A stretch of 19,664 nt of DNA from an uncultured Clostridia bacterium (GCA_948857205.1 CAQPRV010000083.1:1-19664); one strand, 5' to 3'. Numbered from the stretch's first letter, positions 1 through 7,926 are shown. Notes: generated by a model from the sequence alone, not told the origin. Made by a program: numbers and translations.

Positions 1-25
1 ACATTAAAAATATAGCATAATTTAA

Positions 26-70
26 AGTTGATATAAATGTTAAAGATTTTCTTTAATATTTATATCAACT
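26..70 (-). terminator. Long hairpin after the surface protein gene
   Basis: A 20-bp stem (arms 26-45 and 51-70) closes a 5-base loop. One pair, 39/57, is mismatched when read as minus-strand RNA and is a G-U wobble when read as plus-strand RNA. It begins 3 bases past the stop codon of the surface protein, so it is probably that gene's transcription terminator. The U-tract after it is weak (TTAAATT), so an mRNA-stabilising 3' hairpin or the end of a small mobile repeat are alternatives. A compact second hairpin, TCAAGC-GAA-GCTTGA at 73-87, overlaps the last codons. Confidence 0.5.
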
Positions 71-72
71 CC

Positions 73-2370
73 TCAAGCGAAGCTTGAAAAAAATATATAA
101 ATTCGTGGAAAAATGTGTCTAAAAACTTGACCTAAATCCAATCCTTGTGGAATTGGTTCATCTTCTAGCTCTAATTTGTGTATTACTCCATTACTAATTA
201 CGTCTATTTGATAAATTTTTTCATCTAATTGCCAACCTTCTGGAACTGATACCTCTTTAATAAAATAACTACCTTCTCCAACGGTTATTACTTTTGTATT
301 TCCTTGCTCATCTGTTATAAGTGTATCTACTAATTTTCCTTCATTAAAGTTTTCTGCTGTTACTGTTGCTCCTTCATTGTATCCTGTTCTAACTTCATAT
401 TTAGCTCCTGATACTGGTTGATCCTTTTCTGTTCCTGTAATATAATTTTTATCAGAAGATACTTTTGTAATTTCTATATTATTACCAAGTTCAGGTGTAT
501 TATCTAATTCTAAATATATTTTTTGTTCATTTTCTGTAATTCTAAAATAATATTCTGTATTATCTAATTCATAATGTTCTGGTGCTTCTATCTCATATAC
601 TCTATATGTACCTAGTTTTAATTCTAAATCATCTGTTGAATAGTTAGAATCAACTATTTTACCATCTTTATTTGTTGTTACAGTCCAATTCTTTGTTTCC
701 TCAAAGTTTGTATATTCTATTTTAAAAGTTGCATTTGCAAGAGGAGAACCTTTTACTTCTGCAGTCCATAAATTGTCATCATTTGTTGTTTTATAAATAT
801 TGAAATATCCACCTTCCTCTACATCATCAGAAGCTGTTACTGAAACGTGTCCTCCATTTTCTGTAACTTTAAAATAATACTTCTTATCATTTAGTTTTGA
901 ATGTTTTGGTGCTTCAATTTCTTGCAAATAGTAATCTCCTAGTTTAAGTTTTTCATTGTCAAAAATTGTTCCATCTTCTTTTGAAACTGCTATTAACTCT
1001 TTCCCTGTTTCATAAGATTTAACTATATTTCCATTTTTGTCATAAATTCCATATTTAGCTCCTGAAACTCCTTGACCTTTTTTTACTCCTGTCCATACAT
1101 TATTTCTCTCTGAAAGTTTAATAGCAGAAAAATATCCTCCTGGAACAGGTGTGTTAGTTACTTTTACATCTTTGCTATCGCCCATATAATCTAATGTAAA
1201 TGAATATATCTCATCATTTAATGTTGTAAATTCTGGTGTAGGTGTTGTTTCCTGAATATAATATTTTCCTAAAGATAAACCAGAAATGTGAATTTTACCT
1301 TCTGAATTTGTTGTATATGTGTTGATTAAATTCATATTAGAATTGTATAGATTATATTTTGCATTTGGAATTAATGAACCTGAAATTGCTCCATTCCATA
1401 TATTATCTGTTGTGCTAGTTTTTTCGATAATTACCTCTCCTGTTGGTGCTATCTTAATTTCTGTGTCAGCACTTCCATTTTCAAATGGATCTGTTACTAA
1501 CGCATAATTTTGTACTGATGAATTAGGTGCTTTACCATATAGAGCAGGATATGTTTTACAGCTACCATCAATACCAATATAAGCTGAAATGTTTGATACT
1601 ATCTTTTTCTGTGGAATATAAACTTTAAAATTTTCTCCTGCAGAAAAAGTTGTTTGTTGTGAGCCATTTGTATTTGCAAAATAGCTTCCAGAAGGTAACC
1701 CTGAAATTTGATATACACTATAATTTCCTAATGGTACATTTGAACTTACGCTATAAGTTTGAGAATAATATTCTCCTTCTTTTGTCAAATTTCCTATTTT
1801 ATTAATTGCTAATTGTGGAGATGTATAATTACCACCAACCCCATTTCTTGCATTTGTTACCATTGTTACTATTGCATTTTTAATTGCTGTACCTCTGTCA
1901 TCTCCTCCATTATATCTTGTTGAAGGATCATAACCATACAATATGCAATATACTGCTTGCTTTGTTGCACAAAATGCGTCATAATCATTTGCTACTCCTA
2001 ACTCTCCTGGTGTTTTGTATGGAAATCCGTGAAATAAAACTCTCCATACTTCTGGATTTTGAATAGCTTCTGTTACTGTTACTGTATAAGGTGCTTCTTC
2101 TCCTACTCCGTGCTTATCTGCGTCTAAGCAATAGGCAGGATAGAATTTCCCATCTTCTCCTGTATAACCAACATAATTTGTAATTATATAGGACCAGGCA
2201 TTTTGTTTAGTGTCCCAAAATTGCAAATGATATTCTGTTTCTTTTACAGTATAAATATATGCGTTACTCACACTAAACGCATTTACTACGTTTAAAAATG
2301 GTGTTATATATGATGATAACAACAGTAAAATTATCATTATAATTGCCATTTTCTCTCTCGTTTTTTTCAT
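73..2370 (-). CDS. Secreted surface protein with thioester-like domain and four Cna-B/SpaA-type repeats
   Basis: Probable cell-surface adhesin or pilin-like fibre of 765 aa. Residues 1-31 form a Sec signal peptide with a hydrophobic core of I and L ending NVVNA. Residues ~40-300 resemble the thioester (TQXA) domain of Gram-positive adhesins, with Cys81 in AYCLD and Gln138 in ATKQAVY as likely cross-link partners. Four prealbumin-like Cna-B modules follow (~311-408, 411-518, 520-627, 630-738). Each has an N-terminal strand lysine (IEKTS, AIKLS, IYKTT, ITKVS) and a conserved glutamate (E374, E484, E593, E706), the residues that form intramolecular isopeptide bonds in this family. The start is supported by AGGAGG upstream. 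The last ~25 residues have no LPxTG-like motif, membrane helix or positive tail, so wall attachment is unexplained: the 3' end may be truncated or recombined. A TGCA-box promoter and leader terminator lie upstream, and the sortase at 8067-8630 belongs to another operon with the same promoter type. Confidence 0.88.
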   Translation of the reverse strand: MKKTREKMAIIMIILLLLSSYITPFLNVVNAFSVSNAYIYTVKETEYHLQFWDTKQNAWSYIITNYVGYTGEDGKFYPAYCLDADKHGVGEEAPYTVTVTEAIQNPEVWRVLFHGFPYKTPGELGVANDYDAFCATKQAVYCILYGYDPSTRYNGGDDRGTAIKNAIVTMVTNARNGVGGNYTSPQLAINKIGNLTKEGEYYSQTYSVSSNVPLGNYSVYQISGLPSGSYFANTNGSQQTTFSAGENFKVYIPQKKIVSNISAYIGIDGSCKTYPALYGKAPNSSVQNYALVTDPFENGSADTEIKIAPTGEVIIEKTSTTDNIWNGAISGSLIPNAKYNLYNSNMNLINTYTTNSEGKIHISGLSLGKYYIQETTPTPEFTTLNDEIYSFTLDYMGDSKDVKVTNTPVPGGYFSAIKLSERNNVWTGVKKGQGVSGAKYGIYDKNGNIVKSYETGKELIAVSKEDGTIFDNEKLKLGDYYLQEIEAPKHSKLNDKKYYFKVTENGGHVSVTASDDVEEGGYFNIYKTTNDDNLWTAEVKGSPLANATFKIEYTNFEETKNWTVTTNKDGKIVDSNYSTDDLELKLGTYRVYEIEAPEHYELDNTEYYFRITENEQKIYLELDNTPELGNNIEITKVSSDKNYITGTEKDQPVSGAKYEVRTGYNEGATVTAENFNEGKLVDTLITDEQGNTKVITVGEGSYFIKEVSVPEGWQLDEKIYQIDVISNGVIHKLELEDEPIPQGLDLGQVFRHIFPRIYIFFSSFA

Positions 2371-2401
2371 AAAAATTCCTCCTTTGTTTTGAAAAAGAAA
2401 T

Positions 2402-2442
2402 AAAAAAAGAAGTTATCCAGACTGCTCTTTCTGGATAGCTTC
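2402..2442 (-). terminator. Leader terminator/attenuator before the surface protein
   Basis: On the minus strand, 13-base arms (2430-2442 and 2409-2421, one A.C mismatch) close an 8-base loop and run straight into seven U (2402-2408). This is a classic intrinsic terminator shape. It lies downstream of the promoter at 2472-2500 and ~30 bases before the AUG, so it would block transcripts from that promoter unless relieved. A similar hairpin sits in the same place before the operon at 16724. Confidence 0.7.
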
Positions 2443-2471
2443 CTTTCATATTTACAATTTTTCATATTAAT

Positions 2472-2536
2472 ATTTTAGCACTTGAATTATTGAATGTATA
2501 CTGCAGTATTTTGCAATGTTTTTGCAAAAAATTATG
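2472..2536 (-). promoter_or_regulatory. TGCA-box promoter, copy A
   Basis: Read on the minus strand: extended -10 TGCTAAAAT (hexamer 2472-2477), a 17-bp spacer, and -35 TATACA (2495-2500). TGCA boxes at 2502-2505, 2512-2515 and 2523-2526 lie 10 and 11 bp apart, on one DNA face. The outer two form TTGCAAAA repeats. It is almost base-for-base the same as copy B at 16810-16874 and shares the same geometry with copy C at 17938-18000. It should drive the surface protein gene. The poor -35 with abutting repeats suggests activator dependence. Confidence 0.75.
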
Positions 2537-2544
2537 TTAATTTC

Positions 2545-3351
2545 CTAATGTCCATAATAGCACAATGTTTCTATATATTCTCCATTTTGGTATTCATCTA
2601 CTGCATATATTCTTAATGATGTTCCTTTTAAAATACTCTTAACAAAAGTATTATATGCTGTCGGATTTTCAAAAGTCCAACCTCCTCTGTTTCCTCCATT
2701 ATATGCACAAATACTTGAATCTTCTATTATTTTATATTGTTCAAAACTTGTTATTCCATATTTGTTTAAAGATGATATATTATTCTTTACTGTTGTAGTG
2801 ATTGTGTTTCTTAATTTTGAAATATACGTTGTATTCTCTTTATATGTTCTTACTGGTGTTGTTACTACTGGTTTAGGTTCTTCTTTTTTAACCTCTACTG
2901 GTTTACTCTGTTCTACTGGTTTTGTTTCTTGATTAATTTGTTGAGATTGTGGTGTAGATGATTGTTGTTTAGTGTTTTGTGTATCTTGATTTGTTTGTAG
3001 TGATTTTGATTGATTTCCGTTTTGAGATGTTTTATTTTTAACTGTTTTATTTTGTTCGACTGTGCTGTCATTTTTTATAAGATTTTCTTTTGGTAATTCG
3101 TTTTCTATAGTTTCATTAGTATTTTTCAATTGGTTTTCTTCTGTTTCTTCTTGTTGTTCAATAGAAACAATAATTTCTTGATCTTCTTTTTTATCTTCTA
3201 TTTCTATTTCATTTGTGCTTTCCAAAGATTGTGTGCTTACTTCTTCTATTTCTTCCTTTTTTTGATTCTTTGCTAATACTAATGCTCCTGAAATTAATCC
3301 TACTGTTAAAATTAAAATAATTATAATTAATACTTTTTTAAATGATTTCAT
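2545..3351 (-). CDS. Membrane-anchored protein with long Q/N/T-rich linker and small C-terminal domain
   Basis: This 268-aa protein is not a family I can name. Residues ~5-26 are a hydrophobic segment (signal peptide or signal anchor) after a short basic start. Residues ~30-165 are low complexity, first E/T/N-rich, then Q/S/T-rich, then a P/V/E/K stretch like a wall-spanning linker. The C-terminal ~100 residues look folded, with an aromatic and Gly-rich patch (YNGGNRGGWTFENPTAYNTF) and Cys pairs that could be extracellular. An exported protein held at the membrane with its small domain beyond the peptidoglycan is the likely picture. It has its own strong promoter (3438-3466). The Shine-Dalgarno is modest (AAGGA ~12 bases ahead). 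No LPxTG is present. Confidence 0.75.
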   Translation of the reverse strand: MKSFKKVLIIIILILTVGLISGALVLAKNQKKEEIEEVSTQSLESTNEIEIEDKKEDQEIIVSIEQQEETEENQLKNTNETIENELPKENLIKNDSTVEQNKTVKNKTSQNGNQSKSLQTNQDTQNTKQQSSTPQSQQINQETKPVEQSKPVEVKKEEPKPVVTTPVRTYKENTTYISKLRNTITTTVKNNISSLNKYGITSFEQYKIIEDSSICAYNGGNRGGWTFENPTAYNTFVKSILKGTSLRIYAVDEYQNGEYIETLCYYGH

Positions 3352-3437
3352 TATTCATCACTTTCCTTTCTTATTTTATTTATGTCTTACCTATGAACTC
3401 CCTGTCTTAGTGATAAATAATAAACCTTCTTTAGTAT

Positions 3438-3466
3438 ATTTTACATCATATTACCTTTTGTGTCAA
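3438..3466 (-). promoter_or_regulatory. Near-consensus sigma-A promoter for the 2545-3351 gene
   Basis: On the minus strand: TTGACA (3461-3466), a 17-bp spacer, and TAAAAT (3438-3443). It lies ~85 bases before the start codon and just downstream of the Nudix gene terminator, so the next gene is an independent unit. The leader contains an 8-bp inverted repeat (TTATTTAT/ATAAATAA) of unknown significance. Confidence 0.8.
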
Positions 3467-3473
3467 GTTTGCT

Positions 3474-3506
3474 GTAAAAAAAGATTAGTTCTCATAAAAC
3501 TAATCT
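3474..3506 (-). terminator. Intrinsic terminator after the Nudix gene
   Basis: On the minus strand a perfect 9-bp stem (AGATTAGTT/AACTAATCT; arms 3498-3506 and 3482-3490) with a 7-base loop is followed by seven to eight U. It ends the transcript that includes the Nudix hydrolase gene. Confidence 0.85.
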
Positions 3507-3559
3507 ATAATTTGTATTATTAATTTAATAAATTATCTTTTACATTGTTATATTCTGTT

Positions 3560-3997
3560 TTATTTAAAATCATACTCATCTAAAACAATATTATTAATCA
3601 TATTATTAATTGCTCTTTTATCATTTGGTATTATATTTCTTGGCAAATTATTTATATCAAACCATTTTAATTCTGAGCATTTTTGCTTTTCTAAATTTTC
3701 AATACTACCCTCATATTTATTACATTTAAAATAATTATTCACATATGTATCATTATCTCCTCGCCTTATTGCACATACAAATTCAATATCTTTACTACAA
3801 ATATCTATTCCGATTTCTTCTTTAGCTTCTCTAATCATTGCACAACTCAATGATTCATTTTTCTCTAAATGTCCTGCTACAAGAGCATACTTATTGTCCA
3901 TATATCCAGTATTACACCTTTTCATTAAAAGAATTTCGTTTTCTTTATTTATTAAAATAAGACCAACTGTCATTGAAACTTTAAATCTTTCTTCCAT
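3560..3997 (-). CDS. Nudix hydrolase
   Basis: A single-domain Nudix pyrophosphohydrolase of 145 aa, a normal family length. The Nudix box is complete: G42, E48, R56-E57, E60-E61 and G63 (GHLEKNE...REAKEEIGI). It supplies the catalytic and Mg-binding glutamates, and the N-terminal strand (VGLILINKENEILLMKR) is typical. The enzyme would cleave a nucleoside diphosphate linked to another group; the exact substrate cannot be read from the sequence. The start is supported by GGAGGAG 5-6 bases upstream. It is the last gene before the terminator at 3474-3506 and sits 36 bases after a small anchored-protein gene, so probably shares a transcript with it. Confidence 0.9.
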   Translation of the reverse strand: MEERFKVSMTVGLILINKENEILLMKRCNTGYMDNKYALVAGHLEKNESLSCAMIREAKEEIGIDICSKDIEFVCAIRRGDNDTYVNNYFKCNKYEGSIENLEKQKCSELKWFDINNLPRNIIPNDKRAINNMINNIVLDEYDFK

Positions 3998-4033
3998 ATC
4001 TCCTCCATATAAATTTTAATTTGTGCTATTACT

Positions 4034-4468
4034 TTATTTTATAAATTCTATAAAATAATAATCGGTAAAATCTTCAACTTTTTCTAATTCATCAAATGAC
4101 AATGTAAAATTTCGTTGTGATTTGAATATAGTATCTTCGCAATGAGTAATATAACAAATAGGTGTACCACTATTTACAATATGACTTGAAGATGTTAATT
4201 TTCTATTCTCAAATTCTTGATTCAATTCATCTATTGACATTTCTGTCTTTACTATTAAGACTACACGATATGTTGAATAATCTCCATTCCCCCCAGAATC
4301 TCCTATTCCACTTTTTATTGTAATTTTTTCAATATTTTCTGGTAATATAAAGTTAGAAATTTCATTTTCAAATCCTTTTAAACCTGTATTTGAATATAAC
4401 CAAAAAACAATAAATATAATTACAATTATAACTATACATATTATAATTGTTGATTTTTTATTTTTCAT
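4034..4468 (-). CDS. Small membrane-anchored protein, unknown function
   Basis: 144 aa, family not recognised. One strongly hydrophobic helix near the N-terminus (residues ~7-26, almost all I, V and F) follows a lysine-rich start, so the remaining ~115 residues probably face outside. The exposed part mixes short strands (KITIKSGIG, YRVVLIVKT) with polar helices, consistent with a small alpha/beta domain. The start has AAGGAGA at a rather long distance. It lies in a run of four short-spaced genes (5560 to 3560) encoding anchored or membrane proteins and the Nudix enzyme; co-transcription is inferred from spacing only. Confidence 0.65.
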   Translation of the reverse strand: MKNKKSTIIICIVIIVIIFIVFWLYSNTGLKGFENEISNFILPENIEKITIKSGIGDSGGNGDYSTYRVVLIVKTEMSIDELNQEFENRKLTSSSHIVNSGTPICYITHCEDTIFKSQRNFTLSFDELEKVEDFTDYYFIEFIK

Positions 4469-4514
4469 ATATAAATTTTTCTCCTTTATTACCTACCATA
4501 CTTATTGTAATTTC

Positions 4515-4991
4515 TTACTCTAATTCTTTTTTATGATTTAAGTGTATTCCTATATGTCCGATTCCTAATATTATTGTTGATATGATTAGAAATATATTTT
4601 TACCATATATACCTAATAATAGGAATGCAACTACTGGCAAAGTCGCTCCTGCAACTGGTATTTTTAATAAACTACTGTACATATCTTTCATTGTTTTATT
4701 GCTTTTAAAATATCTAATCCAATATATTTCATATAAAATCATTAGAATAAAAGCAATTAACAATATAATAGTCCAATTAGATATTTTGTTTATATTAAAA
4801 TCACTAAATATCAATGATATACAAGTTACTAGCATTTCTCCTATTCTTTCAAATATTAGTAATACTTTATTTTCATTTTTTACATATTTTCCATAGTTTT
4901 TAGGTTGATTTTTATTCCATATAATATTAGGTATCATTAACATTAACAAGAATATGAAACCTATATATGAAAATCCAAAGTGAATATCCAT
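4515..4991 (-). CDS. Small polytopic membrane protein, unknown function
   Basis: 158 aa, family not recognised. Four to five hydrophobic segments can be seen: residues ~5-22, ~45-62, ~72-90, ~108-126 and ~129-148. Short charged loops contain several lysines (NKNQPKNYGKYVKNENK). No transporter signature or catalytic motif stands out. The ribosome binding site is weak (AGAGA). It sits between two single-helix anchored proteins with gaps of 46 and 32 bases, so the three could form a membrane set, but no function is implied by the sequence itself. Confidence 0.65.
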   Translation of the reverse strand: MDIHFGFSYIGFIFLLMLMIPNIIWNKNQPKNYGKYVKNENKVLLIFERIGEMLVTCISLIFSDFNINKISNWTIILLIAFILMILYEIYWIRYFKSNKTMKDMYSSLLKIPVAGATLPVVAFLLLGIYGKNIFLIISTIILGIGHIGIHLNHKKELE

Positions 4992-5023
4992 TATTTTATC
5001 TCTCTTTCAAATTGTAATTTGAA

Positions 5024-5560
5024 TTACTGTTTGCTATCAATTATCTTTAATATCGTATCTAAATCTTCTTTTGATATTTTTGACTGCTTATTTCCTTTTT
5101 GAATTTCTTGACAGCTTTCTTTTAAATAATATACTTCGTTGTCTATTGTTATTTTATGAGTATTTATTCCATCACATATTTCAGAGTTGTATTTTGAATT
5201 GACTAATATATTATAAATTTTATTGATGTCATCATAATTATTTATTTCTACCGTTTTACCATCATATTCTATTGTGATGCTTTTTTCATTTGGTAAATCG
5301 TATTTCATAAACCAACTTCCCATTTTTACACCAATATTACTTTCATAAGGCTCATTTGGAGAGACTCCAACATATCTAATAACTTTATAACCTAATCCCC
5401 AATAAGTTATCTTACTACCATCATTACTAACTATTTTAATACAATACTTTGGCTCGTGTCCTGTTGTTACTCTACCACTATCTGCATAGTTTGTTATAAT
5501 TCCTGCAACTATAAGTATAATTAAAATTATTCCTGCACCAATACAAATTTTCTTTTTCAT
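5024..5560 (-). CDS. Membrane-anchored protein, unknown function
   Basis: 178 aa. A single N-terminal transmembrane helix (residues ~5-23) after MKKK suggests the rest is extracellular. The mature part opens with a GHEPKYCIKIV segment followed by a strand-rich stretch (KITYWGLGYKVIRYVGV). From general familiarity this opening recurs in uncharacterised Firmicute proteins; I cannot attach a function. Two cysteines in the C-terminal half (EICDG and ESCQE) could pair. It begins 73 bases after the stop of the DUF3440 gene with AAAGGT as a weak ribosome binding site. No clear terminator separates them. Confidence 0.7.
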   Translation of the reverse strand: MKKKICIGAGIILIILIVAGIITNYADSGRVTTGHEPKYCIKIVSNDGSKITYWGLGYKVIRYVGVSPNEPYESNIGVKMGSWFMKYDLPNEKSITIEYDGKTVEINNYDDINKIYNILVNSKYNSEICDGINTHKITIDNEVYYLKESCQEIQKGNKQSKISKEDLDTILKIIDSKQ

Positions 5561-5633
5561 AAACTCATCTACCTTTCAAATTACTATCTTTTGGTATGAT
5601 TACATATTAAGAGTTTTCTATTCCTCATTAATA

Positions 5634-6926
5634 TTAATCGTTATTCATATTCTCAATAATTTTTATTAGTGTTTTATCATCTGTTTTTGTATTTTTATTT
5701 AATAAATTGTCCCATTTATGTATTAACTTTTGTAAAGTTTCGTCATCTGTTTTTGTTTGTCCAAATGATAATCTTTTTAAATAAAAGTCATTTTTTTCAA
5801 TAGCTCTTGCTATTCTTCGCCACGAGATTACTTTTTTTTGATTTTCTAGCTTAGTATCATCAGTTTCAGGAATATCTTTAACCTCTATTCCTTCTCTTTC
5901 TTTATACCATACCATAAATTTCTTTATTTTTTTATAATAATGTAACATTAAATCTTCGTTATATATTCCTATACTTTCTAATAAAAATATTGTATATTGT
6001 TGCCAAGACATAAAGTCTGGTTTTGTGGATTGGATATTTCCTAAAGCAGTAGTTTTACAATATATATTTCCAAAATTAACACCATTTACTCTACTTAATA
6101 CCTTACTCCAAGTATCATATTCTAATGCTTTAAATTGATCTAATCCATTTCTTTGGTCATCTCCATATGGTTGACAAAGTCTTTGTTCATAAATACTTAA
6201 TCCGTTTTTATACATTAATTCATAGATATAATTAAATTCTAAGTCTAATTTACTTACTGCTCCCCAAATATCTTCAACTCGCCAATCATATATAGGATAA
6301 AAATTATATACATCTATATGCTTCTCATTCATTTTTACTTTTGTTGTCCAATTATAATTTTGATAAGTTGTCTTTTTTTCTTGAAATGCAATTGTTCTAA
6401 ATCTATTTATACTTTCATCTGTTCTAATTCCTATGCCACAAGCAACTTTGCTATTATACTTTTTTTGATACCAATCAGCAAATTGTATTATAAATTCCTC
6501 AAATTCTTCTCCTTTTCTAAACCATTCAAATGGACAATTGGTTATATTAATACTATCTTCTGGCATATTTCTTACCCATAAATGTTTACTCTCTTCCTCC
6601 CAACAAATCCATTTTGGTTGTAATACTGATACAGCATTTCTTAAAGCCATTGGAAGTGCTATGTGATAAAAATCTCTAATTTTAGATAAAGTTTTTAAAT
6701 AATATATATGTTCAATCGTTTTTTTATACTGTGCTTCAAAGTCTATATATAGCACATCAAACTGTTTATTCATTTTTTCAGCTACAATATTAGCAAGCTG
6801 TACCATAACAGAACTATCTTTTCCACCACTAACACAAAAATAAATGTTTTCAAATTCGTTAAAAATAAGCTCCAATCTTTCTAGCGTTGCGTCTAATACA
6901 TTTTTTTCTAAATATTTTTTTCCCAT
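5634..6926 (-). CDS. DUF3440/IbrA-type PAPS-reductase-like protein
   Basis: Adenine-nucleotide alpha-hydrolase-type (PAPS reductase superfamily) protein of 430 aa. The PP-loop SGGKDS is at residues 33-38. Further family signatures are GIRTDES (166-172), FYPIYDW (209-215), and the RLCQPYGDDQRNGL block (249-262) that I associate with the DUF3440 region of IbrA-like proteins. Known relatives are phage- or island-borne and described as co-activators of prophage gene expression; their chemistry is not established. They usually accompany a ParB-like IbrB partner, and none is found here: the upstream neighbour is an 87-aa membrane protein. The ribosome binding site is AAAGGA. A second PP-loop protein at 12014-12844 is only distantly similar, so this is not a duplication within the window. 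Confidence 0.85.
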   Translation of the reverse strand: MGKKYLEKNVLDATLERLELIFNEFENIYFCVSGGKDSSVMVQLANIVAEKMNKQFDVLYIDFEAQYKKTIEHIYYLKTLSKIRDFYHIALPMALRNAVSVLQPKWICWEEESKHLWVRNMPEDSINITNCPFEWFRKGEEFEEFIIQFADWYQKKYNSKVACGIGIRTDESINRFRTIAFQEKKTTYQNYNWTTKVKMNEKHIDVYNFYPIYDWRVEDIWGAVSKLDLEFNYIYELMYKNGLSIYEQRLCQPYGDDQRNGLDQFKALEYDTWSKVLSRVNGVNFGNIYCKTTALGNIQSTKPDFMSWQQYTIFLLESIGIYNEDLMLHYYKKIKKFMVWYKEREGIEVKDIPETDDTKLENQKKVISWRRIARAIEKNDFYLKRLSFGQTKTDDETLQKLIHKWDNLLNKNTKTDDKTLIKIIENMNND

Positions 6927-7023
6927 TAAATTATTCCTTTATATGTAATATTACTATTTATCCTTTTATCTCATTTATAATATATTAAAAATTTAACATT
7001 ATGTTATGATTAAAAAAAGAATC

Positions 7024-7287
7024 TTATTGAATATTAAATTTTTCTTTATAACATTGTTCTATTATCTCGTTCTTTTCTTCTTCAGTTAAATCTCTTTTTA
7101 GCTCTCCTACTTTATTTCTTATTCTATCTACTACATTTTCCATTGTATTATCCAATTTTTTACTTGAAAATATTTTTTGATTAAGTTTTATAGTTTTTTC
7201 AATTTTCTCTTCTCTGTTTAAAAAGAAATATACTGCAATTGATAATCCCAATATTATACCTAAAATAAAATATGTATATTGATCCAT
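7024..7287 (-). CDS. Small single-helix membrane protein
   Basis: 87 aa, family not recognised. One transmembrane helix (residues ~5-24, YFILGIILGLSIAVYFFL) is followed by a charged, mostly helical tail rich in K and E that probably stays in the cytoplasm, an arrangement common in small bacterial accessory membrane proteins. It has a good ribosome binding site (AAGGAG) and its own promoter (7322-7350). It ends 97 bases before the DUF3440 gene, so the two may share a transcript, but no family link between them is known to me. Confidence 0.7.
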   Translation of the reverse strand: MDQYTYFILGIILGLSIAVYFFLNREEKIEKTIKLNQKIFSSKKLDNTMENVVDRIRNKVGELKRDLTEEEKNEIIEQCYKEKFNIQ

Positions 7288-7321
7288 AAAATCTCTCCTT
7301 AATTAGTTATGTAATAAAAGC

Positions 7322-7350
7322 ATTATAGCATATAAGCTTCATTATTACAA
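7322..7350 (-). promoter_or_regulatory. Promoter for the 7024-7287 gene
   Basis: On the minus strand: TTGTAA (7345-7350), a 17-bp spacer, and TATAAT (7322-7327) preceded by TGC as an extended -10. It is ~35 bases before the start codon and just downstream of the terminator at 7362-7404. Confidence 0.75.
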
Positions 7351-7361
7351 CTTATTCAAAA

Positions 7362-7404
7362 ATGTAAAAATAAAAATGCAAAATGCTATTTTACATCTTG
7401 CATT
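7362..7404 (-). terminator. Intrinsic terminator after the 7430-7903 gene
   Basis: The inverted repeat AATGCAA-n-ATG...CAT-n-TTGCATT (arms 7375-7385 and 7394-7404, one wobble on the minus strand) is followed on the minus strand by a U-rich run. It begins ~25 bases past the stop of the 157-aa gene. Confidence 0.65.
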
Positions 7405-7429
7405 ATTATTTCTAAAAAATAATTTCTTA

Positions 7430-7903
7430 TTATTCTAAACAGTCTGCAATTTTTTCAATTAACTTATAACATTCCCTTTGCTTAATTCCAGTTCCAAATT
7501 TTATAAGTAACTTATTTACTAAAATATTTAAACTTTCAGCATATTCCTTGCTTGTAATTTCTCTGTCTTCCAGTTTAACTCCAAGCATTTCAATAATACT
7601 TTTATTTTCATCTTTTAAAGTTCTAAAAACATTTATCTTTACATCAGGATAATCATTTTCTGTAAATATAATTTTAACATTTTTAAAAAAAGTATCATAT
7701 GATTCTTCATAATTTTTTAATGCTGAAATGACTTGTTCATTAGTAATAGGCAATTCTGATATTCTCTTTGTCATTCTTAGCATAACACACAGTACATCTT
7801 TTATGTTTTCAGGCTTTAAATCCTCTTCTCTTATTTCAAGTTTTTCTAAAATATATTTTTCTCTTTCGTTCAGCGTTTGATAAATACTTTTGGTTCTATT
7901 CAT
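7430..7903 (-). CDS. Hypothetical soluble helical protein
   Basis: 157 aa, family not recognised. No signal peptide or membrane segment is seen. The sequence is mostly amphipathic helix (NEREKYILEKLEIREEDL and further repeats of that style), and three cysteines are scattered without a metal-site pattern. The start is well supported by GAGGTG and by an extended -10 promoter 24-29 bases upstream. It stands alone: a promoter in front, a terminator behind, and a 163-base gap separating it from the sortase that ends the long operon. A regulatory or immunity-type role would be guesswork. Confidence 0.7.
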   Translation of the reverse strand: MNRTKSIYQTLNEREKYILEKLEIREEDLKPENIKDVLCVMLRMTKRISELPITNEQVISALKNYEESYDTFFKNVKIIFTENDYPDVKINVFRTLKDENKSIIEMLGVKLEDREITSKEYAESLNILVNKLLIKFGTGIKQRECYKLIEKIADCLE

Positions 7904-7926
7904 TAAAACACCTCACTTTTTTAGGT

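Noticed and set aside
4582..4896. Plus-strand open frame of 104 codons opposite the small membrane protein gene
   Set aside because: It mirrors a minus-strand gene with a better context, has no ribosome binding site, and its hydrophobic composition is what antisense of AT-rich membrane genes produces. The same applies to the other plus-strand frames (1319-1507, 6318-6581, 13231-13554, 16883-17188 and others).
7375..7404. TGCA-containing repeat at first thought to be a fourth copy of the TGCA-box promoter
   Set aside because: The two TGCA motifs are arms of an inverted repeat followed by a U-rich run, with no matching -35/-10 spacing. It fits a terminator.
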